A stretch of DNA of 54,254 nucleotides, taken from positions 1 through 54,254 of the forward strand of contig JACPCJ010000094.1 in the NCBI GenBank assembly GCA_016179865.1, in the 5' to 3' direction. This document shows, piece by piece, positions 27,678-34,962 of this stretch. A model generated the notes under the pieces. The model was given only the letters and a program-made list of their open reading frames with translations. It did not search any database and was not told the origin of the DNA. Position 1 is the stretch's first letter, and each line of letters begins with the position of its first letter. Made by a program: the position numbers and the translations under genes. Source of the DNA: Actinomycetota bacterium. Lineage in GTDB: Bacteria > Actinomycetota > Acidimicrobiia > IMCC26256 > JACPCJ01.

Positions 27678-28210
27678 CGGTCACCTTCTCGGGTGATGCG
27701 GGCCACCTTCCACGTTCCGTCGTCGAGCCGCAGCTCGACGGTCACGAGTTGGCGGACCCCGCTCGCTGTGTCCTTCCGCTCGCCGGTCTCGGCGTCGAAG
27801 ACACCGGTGCTGTCCAGGTAGCAGTCGCTGACACGAGCCGTGTCCGCGTCGATCGAGACCACCTCCGGCGCGAGGTCGACGGTCCCGCGGATCACTTCAC
27901 CGGCGGACGCCCGGGCCAGGAACGCCCGCTGGACCTGTTCGAGCTCGTCGCCCGCGGCGTGGGCTTCGAGGGCCGGGTGGCGCGGGTCCATCGGGTCCGC
28001 CGCCTCCAGGTACGCGTCCCAGAACGAGCGGTAGTCCGCGAGGACGGCGGCCTTGTCGGCGGCGCCGGTCGTCGTCGAGGTTGCTCGATCGCTGGCCGTC
28101 TTCGTCGTAGGTGGTGACGCGCCGCTGTCGTTGCCGTCGCACGCGGCCGTCAACAGGATGACCAGGGCCCCGACTGCGACGAAGAGGCTCCGTCGGATCC
28201 GCTCGCCCAT
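27656..28210 (-). CDS. Lipoprotein with NTF2-like fold (first gene of Tad operon)
   Basis: A 184-residue lipoprotein with signal peptide and lipobox LLTAAC (Cys near residue 24), a Thr/Ser-rich linker, then a domain with an NTF2-like pattern (LADYRSFWDAYLEAAD ... DGTWKVARI). Many actinobacterial pilus and conjugation loci carry such lipoproteins. ATG 28210 has AGAGAGG upstream. It is preceded by the third copy of the two-box promoter element. Confidence 0.75.
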   Translation of the reverse strand: MGERIRRSLFVAVGALVILLTAACDGNDSGASPPTTKTASDRATSTTTGAADKAAVLADYRSFWDAYLEAADPMDPRHPALEAHAAGDELEQVQRAFLARASAGEVIRGTVDLAPEVVSIDADTARVSDCYLDSTGVFDAETGERKDTASGVRQLVTVELRLDDGTWKVARITREGDRCEPGER

Positions 28211-28242
28211 GCTGCACCTCTCTGCTCGCGCCCCTACCAGAG

Positions 28243-28272
28243 CTAGGTGCATATGGGCGACGGATACGCGCC
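28243..28272 (-). promoter_or_regulatory. Two-box promoter-like element facing the Tad operon
   Basis: On the minus strand, GGCGCG at 28272-28267 and ATGCACCTAG at 28252-28243, again with exactly 14 bases between. The first box of the minus-strand T4SS copy is followed by AA, the plus copy by AT and this one by TA. It lies 42 bases upstream of the lipoprotein ATG. Confidence 0.7.
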
Positions 28273-28592
28273 ACCGCGCTGAGGATTTTCCCCGCGCCGA
28301 AACGGCGGACGGGGTGTCGTCCCCGGCTCGGGTTCGGCCGATCGGGCCGGCCCGCAACGACTCCGGACCTGGCTTCGTCGCTCCGTGCCTCCTTGACCAC
28401 GCTGTGCCATTTCCAGACCTACCCACCCCGTGGCAAGTCCAACCGCTTCGCGTGGCCTTGGGGGGATCCGTGGTGAATGCACGCTGATTCCGGAACCTGA
28501 GGTACGTCACGTTCAACGGCGCCGTGTCTGCGTGGACCCCAGCGTTTGACACCGATCCGTTGAGGATCCCTGTCAGGGCCGTGTCGGACAGT
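28273..28592. other. Non-coding interval between divergent Tad and sigma/int operons
   Basis: About 320 bases without a convincing gene. A TTGACA at 28546-28551 could be a -35 box for the sigma-like gene, but I see no good -10 at the right distance. I see no clear oriT, although an intergenic position between transfer and integration modules is a plausible place for one. Confidence 0.4.
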
Positions 28593-28619
28593 CCCGTCGA
28601 TAGCTCGCTACTCGACGGG
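28593..28619 (+). promoter_or_regulatory. Hairpin overlapping the ribosome site of the sigma-like gene
   Basis: CCCGTCGA (28593-28600) and TCGACGGG (28612-28619) form a perfect 8-bp stem with an 11-nt loop. The ribosome site GGAGG (28618-28622) begins inside the 3' arm, four bases before ATG 28627, so folding could limit translation. Confidence 0.5.
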
Positions 28620-28626
28620 AGGAACG

Positions 28627-29358
28627 ATGGCCGACCCGCTCGCACTCCTCGACCAGGACTGGGAGGCGTTCTGCCGGTCGATGCAGGGCCGGAAGGCGCT
28701 TCATTGCTGGCATCTGGCGGGGGTCGCCACCGACGCCGCGGACGTCGACGACCTCCTCGACCGGCTGCGCCACGACACCGACATGGACCGGCGCGATGGC
28801 CTGATGATGCAGCTGCTCACGGTCGGGAGAGGCGACGCCGATGCCCGGCGCGTCGTGCTCCAGGCCGTGGTCCCCGGACTCGCCGGCGTGACCCGCGCCT
28901 ACTCCCGCAGGTGGGGGTGGAACGAGGCCGGCGACATGGTGGTCACCGCCGCGATCGAGCGCATCGGCACCTATCCCCTCGGGCGCACGTCTCTTCCCGC
29001 GGCGAACATCGTCCGGGACGTCCGCCACCAGCTGTACCTGACTCGGCTCCGGGAGGTCGCCAGGGAGGCCGTGCTGAACGCGGAGCCCCTGCCCGAGCAC
29101 CTGACCAGCCCCCCGCCCCAGCTCTCACCATCCGACGAGCTGCTGGCAGTCGTCGCTGGAGCGGTCGACAACGGCTGCATCACCGCGGAGGCCGCCCGCG
29201 TTGTCGTGCTGAGCCGTGTCTACGACGTCTCGTCGGAGACCCTCGCCGCCCCTGCGGGCGTCACTCCCGGCCACATGCGACGGCGCCGCCTACGTGCCGA
29301 GGCCCGCATCGCCGAGGCCGTGGAGGACCTGCCGCTCTTCGAACTGGAGGTGGCATGA
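28627..29358 (+). CDS. Sigma-70-like (ECF-type) regulator of the element
   Basis: A 243-residue protein with a sigma-2-like helical region in the middle (VVPGLAGVTRAYSRRWGW ... NIVRDVRHQLYLTRLREVAR) and a sigma-4-like HTH at the C-terminus (ITAEAARVVVLSRVYDVSSE, then GVTPGHMRRRRLRAEARI). Proteins of this kind sit just before xis-int in actinobacterial elements. Sequence conservation with canonical sigma factors is weak, so promoter recognition is inferred. It is the best candidate to read the two-box element found at the three transfer promoters. Translation may be controlled by the hairpin at 28593-28619. Confidence 0.6.
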   Translation: MADPLALLDQDWEAFCRSMQGRKALHCWHLAGVATDAADVDDLLDRLRHDTDMDRRDGLMMQLLTVGRGDADARRVVLQAVVPGLAGVTRAYSRRWGWNEAGDMVVTAAIERIGTYPLGRTSLPAANIVRDVRHQLYLTRLREVAREAVLNAEPLPEHLTSPPPQLSPSDELLAVVAGAVDNGCITAEAARVVVLSRVYDVSSETLAAPAGVTPGHMRRRRLRAEARIAEAVEDLPLFELEVA

Positions 29359-29741
29359 CGACGAGCCAGGGCGTCGCACCGGCGAGGTCTCACCGCGGGC
29401 GAGCGTCACTGGGTACCATCGAATCGAACCGCAGGGACGAGGTCTCGACTGACGCCCCCCTGCGCAACGGTGTTCGTCGGTCCGCTCGACCAGATCCTGC
29501 GGAAGAGGCGGCCGACGTTTTCCTGACGGTCGCGGATCTCCAGCGCCGTTACCGGATCGGGCGCACCCGCGTGTACCGGCTCATCAAGGAGCCCTGGTTC
29601 CCGAAGCCCGTGGTCGGGGGCACGTACCGCTGGTCATTGGCCAGCGTGCGGGCCGCCGAGGACGCCCGGGCCGACCGCCAGTGGCCACCGGTCGCACCTC
29701 CGCAGCTCAAGCGCCGGAGACGACCGAATGGCAGCGCGTAA
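29355..29741 (+). CDS. Excisionase/AlpA-like helix-turn-helix protein
   Basis: A 128-residue protein with a disordered N-terminus and a MerR/AlpA-type HTH in the C-terminal half: FLTVADLQRRYRIGRTRVYR, then a PWFPKPVVGGTYRWSLASV wing. This is the usual form of excisionases encoded directly upstream of tyrosine integrases. It is coupled to the sigma-like gene (ATGA) and overlaps the integrase start by 14 bases. Predicted role: recombination directionality factor. Confidence 0.75.
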   Translation: MTTSQGVAPARSHRGRASLGTIESNRRDEVSTDAPLRNGVRRSARPDPAEEAADVFLTVADLQRRYRIGRTRVYRLIKEPWFPKPVVGGTYRWSLASVRAAEDARADRQWPPVAPPQLKRRRRPNGSA

Positions 29742-31050
29742 GCGACCGAGGAAACCACTCCGCGTCGGCAAAGTTCGCAAGGGAGGGCGGCGTGGCTGGC
29801 AGGCGCGCCTCCAGGCCCCGAGCGGTGAGAAGCGCTACCGCGTTCGCTTCAAGAACCCGGCGACCGGCGAGTGGCGCGAGTTGCATGCCGTCGATCGTGA
29901 TGAGGCCAACGAGGTCTTCGAGAACGTCGAGGCATGGCTTGATGCCGGCGCTCCCGGCGCCGCCGAGCCGGGCATCGAACGCGAGGAAGACTTCGGTGAG
30001 GGCCCTCAGGACATCGAAGCACTCGCCCGCCGCCTCCTTCGCCGTATGCACGAGGATCGCCTCGCCATCCGGACGCTCGACAACGCCGAGCGAACCCTGC
30101 GCGTCCACATCCTCCCTGTGATCGGGTCGACCGCGGTCCTGGCCTGGGACAGCGAGGACTGCCGGCGCGTCCTGCGGCGTGCGCGCCAGTCGGGCCTTGC
30201 ACCGGCCACCGTCCAGGATGTCGGCAAGTTCCTGACCGCCCTCGTCCGCGAGGCGCACACTAAGCCCCGCTGGCTTCCGCTGACCAACAACCCCATGGAG
30301 GGTGTTCCCTACCGCGCCCGGAGCCGCCACCAGGGCCAAGCGGCTGTCTACATCCCGGCGTCGGAGCGGCCGACGACCGAACACGTGCGGGCGCTGTGCT
30401 TCGAACTCTGGCGTCGGGGGCGGCGGGTCGGCCGGCCGTGGTATCTGACGATGGGACTGATCGCCGGGTTCAGCGGCCTCCGGTGGTCCGAACTCATCGG
30501 CCTCCGGCCGCTCGACTACGACCCCGATGCCCGAATCCTCGTCGTCACACGAGCGATCGCACAGGCGGATTCGGGGGACTTCGTCGTGAAACCGCCGAAG
30601 AACGAAAAGGAACGCGAGGTCCCCGTCCCGGGGTCCACCCACAGACGCCTCGTGAAGCGCATCGGCGACGTGCTCGCCGCACCGCCGGGCGACGGCCCGT
30701 GGCCGGTGGGGGGTCCGGAGGGACTTCTCTTCCTCGGGCCTAACGCGATGCCGTGGACTCGTTCGACCTGGCGCCGCGGGCCGTACACCCATGCCGCCCG
30801 CGGGGCCGCGTGGGAGATGGTCGGCGACACACCGACGGCGTCGGGCTTGCAGCGAGGCGGCTCACCGCGACTCCCGTGGCGCAACCTGCGCCATCACGCC
30901 GCCACGTGGCTCCACCACGAAGTCGGCCTCGAGTGGGAGGACATCAGCCACATCCTCGGCCACCACAGCGTCGCCTTCACCCTCGACACGTACGTCCGCC
31001 GCGGGGTTGATGCCGACGAGCGCCGGCGCGAGCGCCTCGACCGCTATTGA
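29728..31050 (+). CDS. Tyrosine site-specific recombinase (integrase)
   Basis: A 440-residue phage-type integrase. The N-terminal arm-binding region is basic (RKRPRKPLRVGKVRKGGRRG), a SAM-like core-binding domain covers about 95-180, and the catalytic domain follows. Candidate catalytic residues are R252 (GLRWSEL), R388 (NLRHHAATW), H408/H412 (HILGHH) and the nucleophile Y422 (DTYVRR). It ends the sigma-xis-int operon. It probably integrates the element at a chromosomal att site to the right; tRNA-Glu at 34803 is the nearest candidate. Confidence 0.93.
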   Translation: MAARKRPRKPLRVGKVRKGGRRGWQARLQAPSGEKRYRVRFKNPATGEWRELHAVDRDEANEVFENVEAWLDAGAPGAAEPGIEREEDFGEGPQDIEALARRLLRRMHEDRLAIRTLDNAERTLRVHILPVIGSTAVLAWDSEDCRRVLRRARQSGLAPATVQDVGKFLTALVREAHTKPRWLPLTNNPMEGVPYRARSRHQGQAAVYIPASERPTTEHVRALCFELWRRGRRVGRPWYLTMGLIAGFSGLRWSELIGLRPLDYDPDARILVVTRAIAQADSGDFVVKPPKNEKEREVPVPGSTHRRLVKRIGDVLAAPPGDGPWPVGGPEGLLFLGPNAMPWTRSTWRRGPYTHAARGAAWEMVGDTPTASGLQRGGSPRLPWRNLRHHAATWLHHEVGLEWEDISHILGHHSVAFTLDTYVRRGVDADERRRERLDRY

Positions 31051-31150
31051 CAGGCGGCGCGGCTCGGTCCCGTTACCTCGGTGCAGCCGGGATCGGACTG
31101 CCCTGCCGAAGCCAGAGCGGCAAGACTGGTCATGTCAGAAAGGCGTTCGC

Positions 31151-31603
31151 ATGCCCGTGATCGGATTCAGGTGCACGAAGGATGCATTTGCCGTCGTGGC
31201 ACTCGACGGGACACCCGATGACCCCGTAGTTATCGAGCACCATCATCTCGACGCGCCGAAGCATGAGACCCGCCCTCGTCAGCTCGCGTGGGTGCGGAAT
31301 GAGGTGATCGAGATCGTCGGTCGTGTGAGACCCTCGGTCGTCGCCTTCAAAGCGGCCGAGGCAACCGCACGATCCCGCGACCTCGGGCGCGCCGAAGTTG
31401 AGGGCGTGCTCCAGGAGGCCCTCGCGTCGCTTGAGCTCGATCCCCTGCGGCGAACCAAGCGGCAGCTCAAGTCCGACCTGAATTTCGAGCGCAACGCGAA
31501 GTACGTCATCTCCGTGGTGGAAGGCATCGGCGCACTGCAAGGACTACCGAAGAATCGACACGAGGCGGCCGCGGCTGCCCTTGCCGCGCTCAGGAATGCC
31601 TGA
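31151..31603 (+). CDS. RNase H-like/RuvC-like fold protein, probably catalytically altered
   Basis: A 150-residue protein. The N-terminal strands (MPVIGFRCTKDAFAVVAL), a PSVVAFKAAEATARS segment and a C-terminal RHEAAAAALAAL helix follow the RuvC/RNase H pattern. The first-strand catalytic Asp is not in place (FRCTK), so it may be inactive or only nucleic-acid binding. It overlaps the kinase gene (ATGCCTGA), so the two are coupled. Fold assignment is by pattern only; not recognised as a named family. Confidence 0.5.
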   Translation: MPVIGFRCTKDAFAVVALDGTPDDPVVIEHHHLDAPKHETRPRQLAWVRNEVIEIVGRVRPSVVAFKAAEATARSRDLGRAEVEGVLQEALASLELDPLRRTKRQLKSDLNFERNAKYVISVVEGIGALQGLPKNRHEAAAAALAALRNA

Positions 31604-32621
31604 CTGGGAGCCGCGACGCCGGCTGGGAAGCGGCCAGTTCGGCGAAGCGTGGCTCGTCTTCGACCGGGCCATCGGTCATGACCGCGTCGTCAAGTTCGTG
31701 AGGCCGGACAAGATCCACGATCCGATGCACTTCTACAGCGAGCCTCAGGTGCTCATGGCCCTCCGTCATCCGAACATCGTTGAGATGTACGACGCGGGCA
31801 CGATGCCGGACGGACGGCTGTACGTCGCGATGGAGTACCTGCCACGCGGGAGCCTGGAGGACGAGTACGGCGGATCAGTCGTGCCGGTCGCGGATGCCAT
31901 CGGGGTGGTGGCCGACGCATCTCGAGGCACGGAGCACTCTCACTCCCAAGGAATCGTCCACCGCGACATCAAGCCCGCGAACATCCTGCTCGGCGACTCC
32001 GGTCGAGCGAAGCTCTCTGACTTTGGATTGGCAACGCGAGTAGGCGCCGCGGGTGCAGCCTCTCCCTACGGTTACGTCGCGCACCTGGCCCCCGAGGTCC
32101 TGACCGCGGACGAAACGTCGGTCCAAACTGATGTCTACGCCCTCGGCGTCACGGCATACCGCATGCTCAACGGGGACGCCTCCCTCCCCGATCCAGCCGC
32201 ACTGCCCGGGTCGCTCGAGGACGCAATCATCGCCGGGGACTTCCCCGATCGTCACAGGTTCAGGGCGCACGTGTCGGAGCGACTCCGTCGAGTGATCCGA
32301 CGCGCACTAAGTGTCGACCCGCAGCGTCGTTACGCGTCGGCGGCCGAACTCCGCCACGAACTTGAGCGGGTCACGCCGGTCGTCTCCTTGACGGAGATCC
32401 CGGGTGGCGCCGTGGCCCATTGGGAAGGGATATCCGCGGACGGCACGACGTGGACCGCGGTGATCTCGAAGGGCAAGGCCGGGTTTGATTTCACTCTCAC
32501 AAAGGCACGCGGAGGAGCACCGAGGCGCGTTCGGTCGGACTGTCAGACGTTCGGAACCGAGGCCCTGGCGCGGCGACACGCTCGCAACGTCCTGGGTCGC
32601 ATCGCGGACACGGGTAGTTGA
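31596..32621 (+). CDS. Cytosolic Hanks-type Ser/Thr protein kinase
   Basis: A 341-residue protein. A complete kinase domain is visible: Gly loop GSGQFG at 11-16, K33 in VVKFV, HRDIKPAN from 122, DFG at 142-144, an APEV motif and a C-lobe ending near residue 265. A roughly 70-residue beta-rich C-terminal tail follows. No membrane helix or PASTA repeats, unlike PknB-type housekeeping kinases. Coupled to the RNase H-like gene; together with the next genes it resembles a defence or toxin island. Target unknown. Confidence 0.9.
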   Translation: MPDWEPRRRLGSGQFGEAWLVFDRAIGHDRVVKFVRPDKIHDPMHFYSEPQVLMALRHPNIVEMYDAGTMPDGRLYVAMEYLPRGSLEDEYGGSVVPVADAIGVVADASRGTEHSHSQGIVHRDIKPANILLGDSGRAKLSDFGLATRVGAAGAASPYGYVAHLAPEVLTADETSVQTDVYALGVTAYRMLNGDASLPDPAALPGSLEDAIIAGDFPDRHRFRAHVSERLRRVIRRALSVDPQRRYASAAELRHELERVTPVVSLTEIPGGAVAHWEGISADGTTWTAVISKGKAGFDFTLTKARGGAPRRVRSDCQTFGTEALARRHARNVLGRIADTGS

Positions 32622-32691
32622 CCGCGCAGCTTGTGAGAACCGCGGAGGTCGCCGAGCGGCTCGCGCACGGGCGAGTGCAAAGATGCGCGTC

Positions 32692-32805
32692 ATGAGCGCC
32701 ACGGATCCGCAGTCCGACAACCTCAAGCGCCTCCTCGATGAGCTGCCCAATCCGGTACTGGAAGTCGATCGCCCGAGGGTGATGCGCGAAGGGCGGGGGT
32801 GTTGA
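32692..32805 (+). CDS. Tiny ORF upstream of RelA/SpoT-like gene (37 aa)
   Basis: A possible 37-residue protein (starts MSATDPQSDNLKRLL) whose stop overlaps the start of the RelA/SpoT-like gene. Could be a small antitoxin or a leader that couples translation; could also be chance. No strong ribosome site. Low confidence. Confidence 0.3.
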   Translation: MSATDPQSDNLKRLLDELPNPVLEVDRPRVMREGRGC

Positions 32806-33539
32806 GCGGTTCGTCGTCACGGTCCGGGGACGACCTCGAGCCAGTCGAGTGGGCGCGCGGCGAGGCCGATGAGGCGGAACTCCTGGCGGGTCTTGAGGAG
32901 GAATACGACTCGGAGGTTGCCGGCGCTTGCGTTGCGAGACTGCGCAAAGCGATAGAAGGCGAGCCGGTTATCACAGGTGACCTGCGAAGGGCCTCGAATG
33001 AGCTCGAGGTACCCCTCACGGGACTGCAGCATCGGATCAAGAGCCCGGACTCGATTGCCCGCAAGGTGCACAATGGATGGGAGTCGAGACCGACGGCCAC
33101 TGCCGAACAGATCGCCCTGGACCTCGGCGACGTCCTTCGGTATACGTTTGTCATCGACGACGTCGAGGGCTTTTACGCCGCTGCCGAGCGCATTTGCCGC
33201 AAGCTCGCCGAGGCCGGGTATGTCGTCGAGAAGGCGACCGACTCCTTCGGGAGGCGCACCCGCTACAAGGGTGTCCACGCTGCAGTCCGTGCGCCGGACG
33301 GAGAGACCACCTTGGAGGTTCAGTTCCACACCACCGAGTCGGCCGAAGCCAGAAGGCAGACCTACGCCCTGTACCGCACCTACCGCGACGCGGACAAGGA
33401 GCGTGATGAGCGCTTCAGAGCGGCCGTCCAGATCGCGGAGGTGACGAGTGGCGTCCCAGATCCGCCCAATCGCCCCGACGCTCTGGGAGGGGTTGTGATC
33501 GAGGTCAAGGAGTACCCACTGCACGCCGATCTAAGATAG
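32799..33539 (+). CDS. RelA/SpoT nucleotidyltransferase-domain protein, toxin-like
   Basis: A 246-residue protein. From about residue 85 it matches the RelA_SpoT domain subtype often found as toxin modules: RIKSPDSIARK, then GDVLRYTFVIDD, YKGVHAAVRAPDG and LEVQFHT. These correspond to the substrate-binding and catalytic stretches of (p)ppGpp or pyrophosphate-transfer enzymes. It has no HD hydrolase or TGS/ACT regulatory domains. Likely a toxin or signalling enzyme. GTG 32799 is used; TTG 32802 is possible. Confidence 0.7.
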   Translation: MLSGSSSRSGDDLEPVEWARGEADEAELLAGLEEEYDSEVAGACVARLRKAIEGEPVITGDLRRASNELEVPLTGLQHRIKSPDSIARKVHNGWESRPTATAEQIALDLGDVLRYTFVIDDVEGFYAAAERICRKLAEAGYVVEKATDSFGRRTRYKGVHAAVRAPDGETTLEVQFHTTESAEARRQTYALYRTYRDADKERDERFRAAVQIAEVTSGVPDPPNRPDALGGVVIEVKEYPLHADLR

Positions 33540-33573
33540 ACTAAGCTATCTGTAGATGACCTAAGATCTACCG
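33529..33573. promoter_or_regulatory. AT-rich CTAAG repeat array before the LuxR-type gene
   Basis: CTAAG occurs at 33531, 33541 and 33561, spaced 10 and 20 bases (same face of the helix). Two small inverted repeats (AGATAG/CTATCT around the second copy, TAGAT/ATCTA around the third) overlap. The block is strikingly AT-rich for this genome and sits right before the LuxR-HTH gene, suggesting an operator or autoregulatory site. Confidence 0.5.
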
Positions 33574-33588
33574 CCCGAAGGGTTGCCC

Positions 33589-34347
33589 ATGGCCACATTT
33601 TTTTTCGTGACCGACCGGGAATCTCAGCCGTTGGTCGTCGCGTACTTGGACGACGAGTGGCGGTTCTGGGAGTGGGCCCCGCCCACGCGTCACTTCCATC
33701 TCGCCGACTGGCTCGTTGACGACTACTTCTCGGCCACCCCGTCGTTGACGTACGACGAAGTCGTTCCTGATGTCGCCCGCGAGTGGATCGACAAGGGCGT
33801 TGGCAAGTCACAGCCGCGCTTCGCGCAGCGGTTCCAGCGCGACGTGAAGGCAGGTCGCTTCTTGGCCACCGACGACCTCTTCGCTGGCAACCGCGTGCCG
33901 GACGAGACGGCCCGAGAACGAGCAGACCGTAAGGCCAGGGAGGCCCGGGCACGACCAGGCTGGATCGAATACCGAACCTACCCGCCCTCAGATCGTGCGA
34001 ATGCTTACGCTGCCGCCAACCAAATCCGCTCGGGGCGGGTCAAGGCGCTCTCACCGGACGAATTCGAGGCGAAGTCCCATCGCGCGCAGGATGGTCGCTA
34101 CGTCGTCTTTGTTCGCCAGAGGGCGGATGCCAAGGGGGATCTCACTGAGTCGTTGACCGCGCGCGAGAGAGAGGTGCTCGGGCTCGTCGCTGTCGGGATG
34201 AGACTGAGAGAGGTGGCGGAGACACTTGCCATCACAGAGAGCACTGCTCGGAAATACATCCTGAACGTAGTGTCCAAACTCGACGTGATCGGACGAGAGG
34301 GGACTCTGGAACCCGCGGCTGGCCGTGGCCGTGCACGAGGCGGCTGA
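33589..34347 (+). CDS. LuxR-type HTH protein with unknown N-terminal domain
   Basis: A protein of about 252 residues with a C-terminal LuxR/GerE HTH (LTAREREVLGLVAVGMRLRE, then TESTARKYILNVVSKL) near residues 185-235. The N-terminal 140 residues are unrecognised, beginning MATFFFVTDRES and rich in Trp/Asp. ATG 33589 is preferred over the in-frame TTG 33583 because GAAGGG lies six bases before it. Codons 4-6 contain an eight-T run (33598-33605), unusual here and a possible slippage site. Possibly regulates the cargo island. Confidence 0.75.
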   Translation: MATFFFVTDRESQPLVVAYLDDEWRFWEWAPPTRHFHLADWLVDDYFSATPSLTYDEVVPDVAREWIDKGVGKSQPRFAQRFQRDVKAGRFLATDDLFAGNRVPDETARERADRKAREARARPGWIEYRTYPPSDRANAYAAANQIRSGRVKALSPDEFEAKSHRAQDGRYVVFVRQRADAKGDLTESLTAREREVLGLVAVGMRLREVAETLAITESTARKYILNVVSKLDVIGREGTLEPAAGRGRARGG

Positions 34348-34802
34348 CAACGAGCGCGCTTCTCCAGGTGGGCTCCGCGCCCTGTCGATGTTCAGCGCCT
34401 ATTGAAGCCGCGTCGCACGAGGTGTCGGGAACTCTGGCGCGGCGTGACCAGCCGGGTGCTTGTCAACGAAGCGCACGCCCGGCATGCGCGAAGTGAAAGA
34501 GGTAGCCGTGCGAGACGACGTGATGGCAGCCCAGGATCGGCGCAGCGCGTACGCAAGCATTCCCCCGACGGAGGCTCTGCGGGCGACATCCCGGCTGCGG
34601 CCCTCTGCAGGCCCGGCACCGGCCGTAGGTGTTGCATGGCCGGTGTGTCGAAGCACTCCTCTCGGCCGCCTCCATGGTGCCGCTCGCTGCCATCCTTCAC
34701 CGCCGCTTTTCGCGCTTCGTAGGGAAGGTTCGTAGGGCAACGCGGCTCGGACAGCAACCGGGAGGCGCGCCCGCAACGCCGTGACCTGCGGAAACGAGCG
34801 AG
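34348..34802. other. Gene-poor interval up to tRNA-Glu, possible element boundary
   Basis: About 455 bases. Several open frames exist on both strands, but none has a ribosome site, family signature or good codon pattern. It ends at the 3' end of tRNA-Glu, the usual position of an integration junction, so it may hold degraded element or att sequence (inference). Confidence 0.35.
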
Positions 34803-34875
34803 CAGCCCCAACGGGATTCGAACCCGTGTCTCCACCTTGAGAGGGTGGTGTCCTAGGCCTCTAGACGATGGGGCC
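34803..34875 (-). tRNA. tRNA-Glu (CUC)
   Basis: 73 nt on the minus strand with a 7-bp acceptor stem (GGCCCCA/TGGGGCT, one G-U), D-arm TCGTCTAGAGGCCTAGGAC, anticodon loop CTCTCAA (anticodon CUC), T-arm ACGGG-TTCGAAT-CCCGT and discriminator G. CCA is not encoded. Its 3' end faces the conjugative element. Confidence 0.95.
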
Positions 34876-34962
34876 GGGTGCAGCGCCCGGGGGCGTGCGC
34901 GGCGTTGAAGATACCGCACGACCCTCGGGCGACTCGGCTCCAGTTTCGCCCGGTTCGTTGTG

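Noticed and set aside
28475-28484. ATGCACGCTG, similar to the second promoter box
   Set aside because: Only ATGCAC matches and there is no GGCGCG at the required distance.
28273-28592. oriT of the element
   Set aside because: Suggestive position, but no nick-site-like motif or strong inverted repeat that I could defend.
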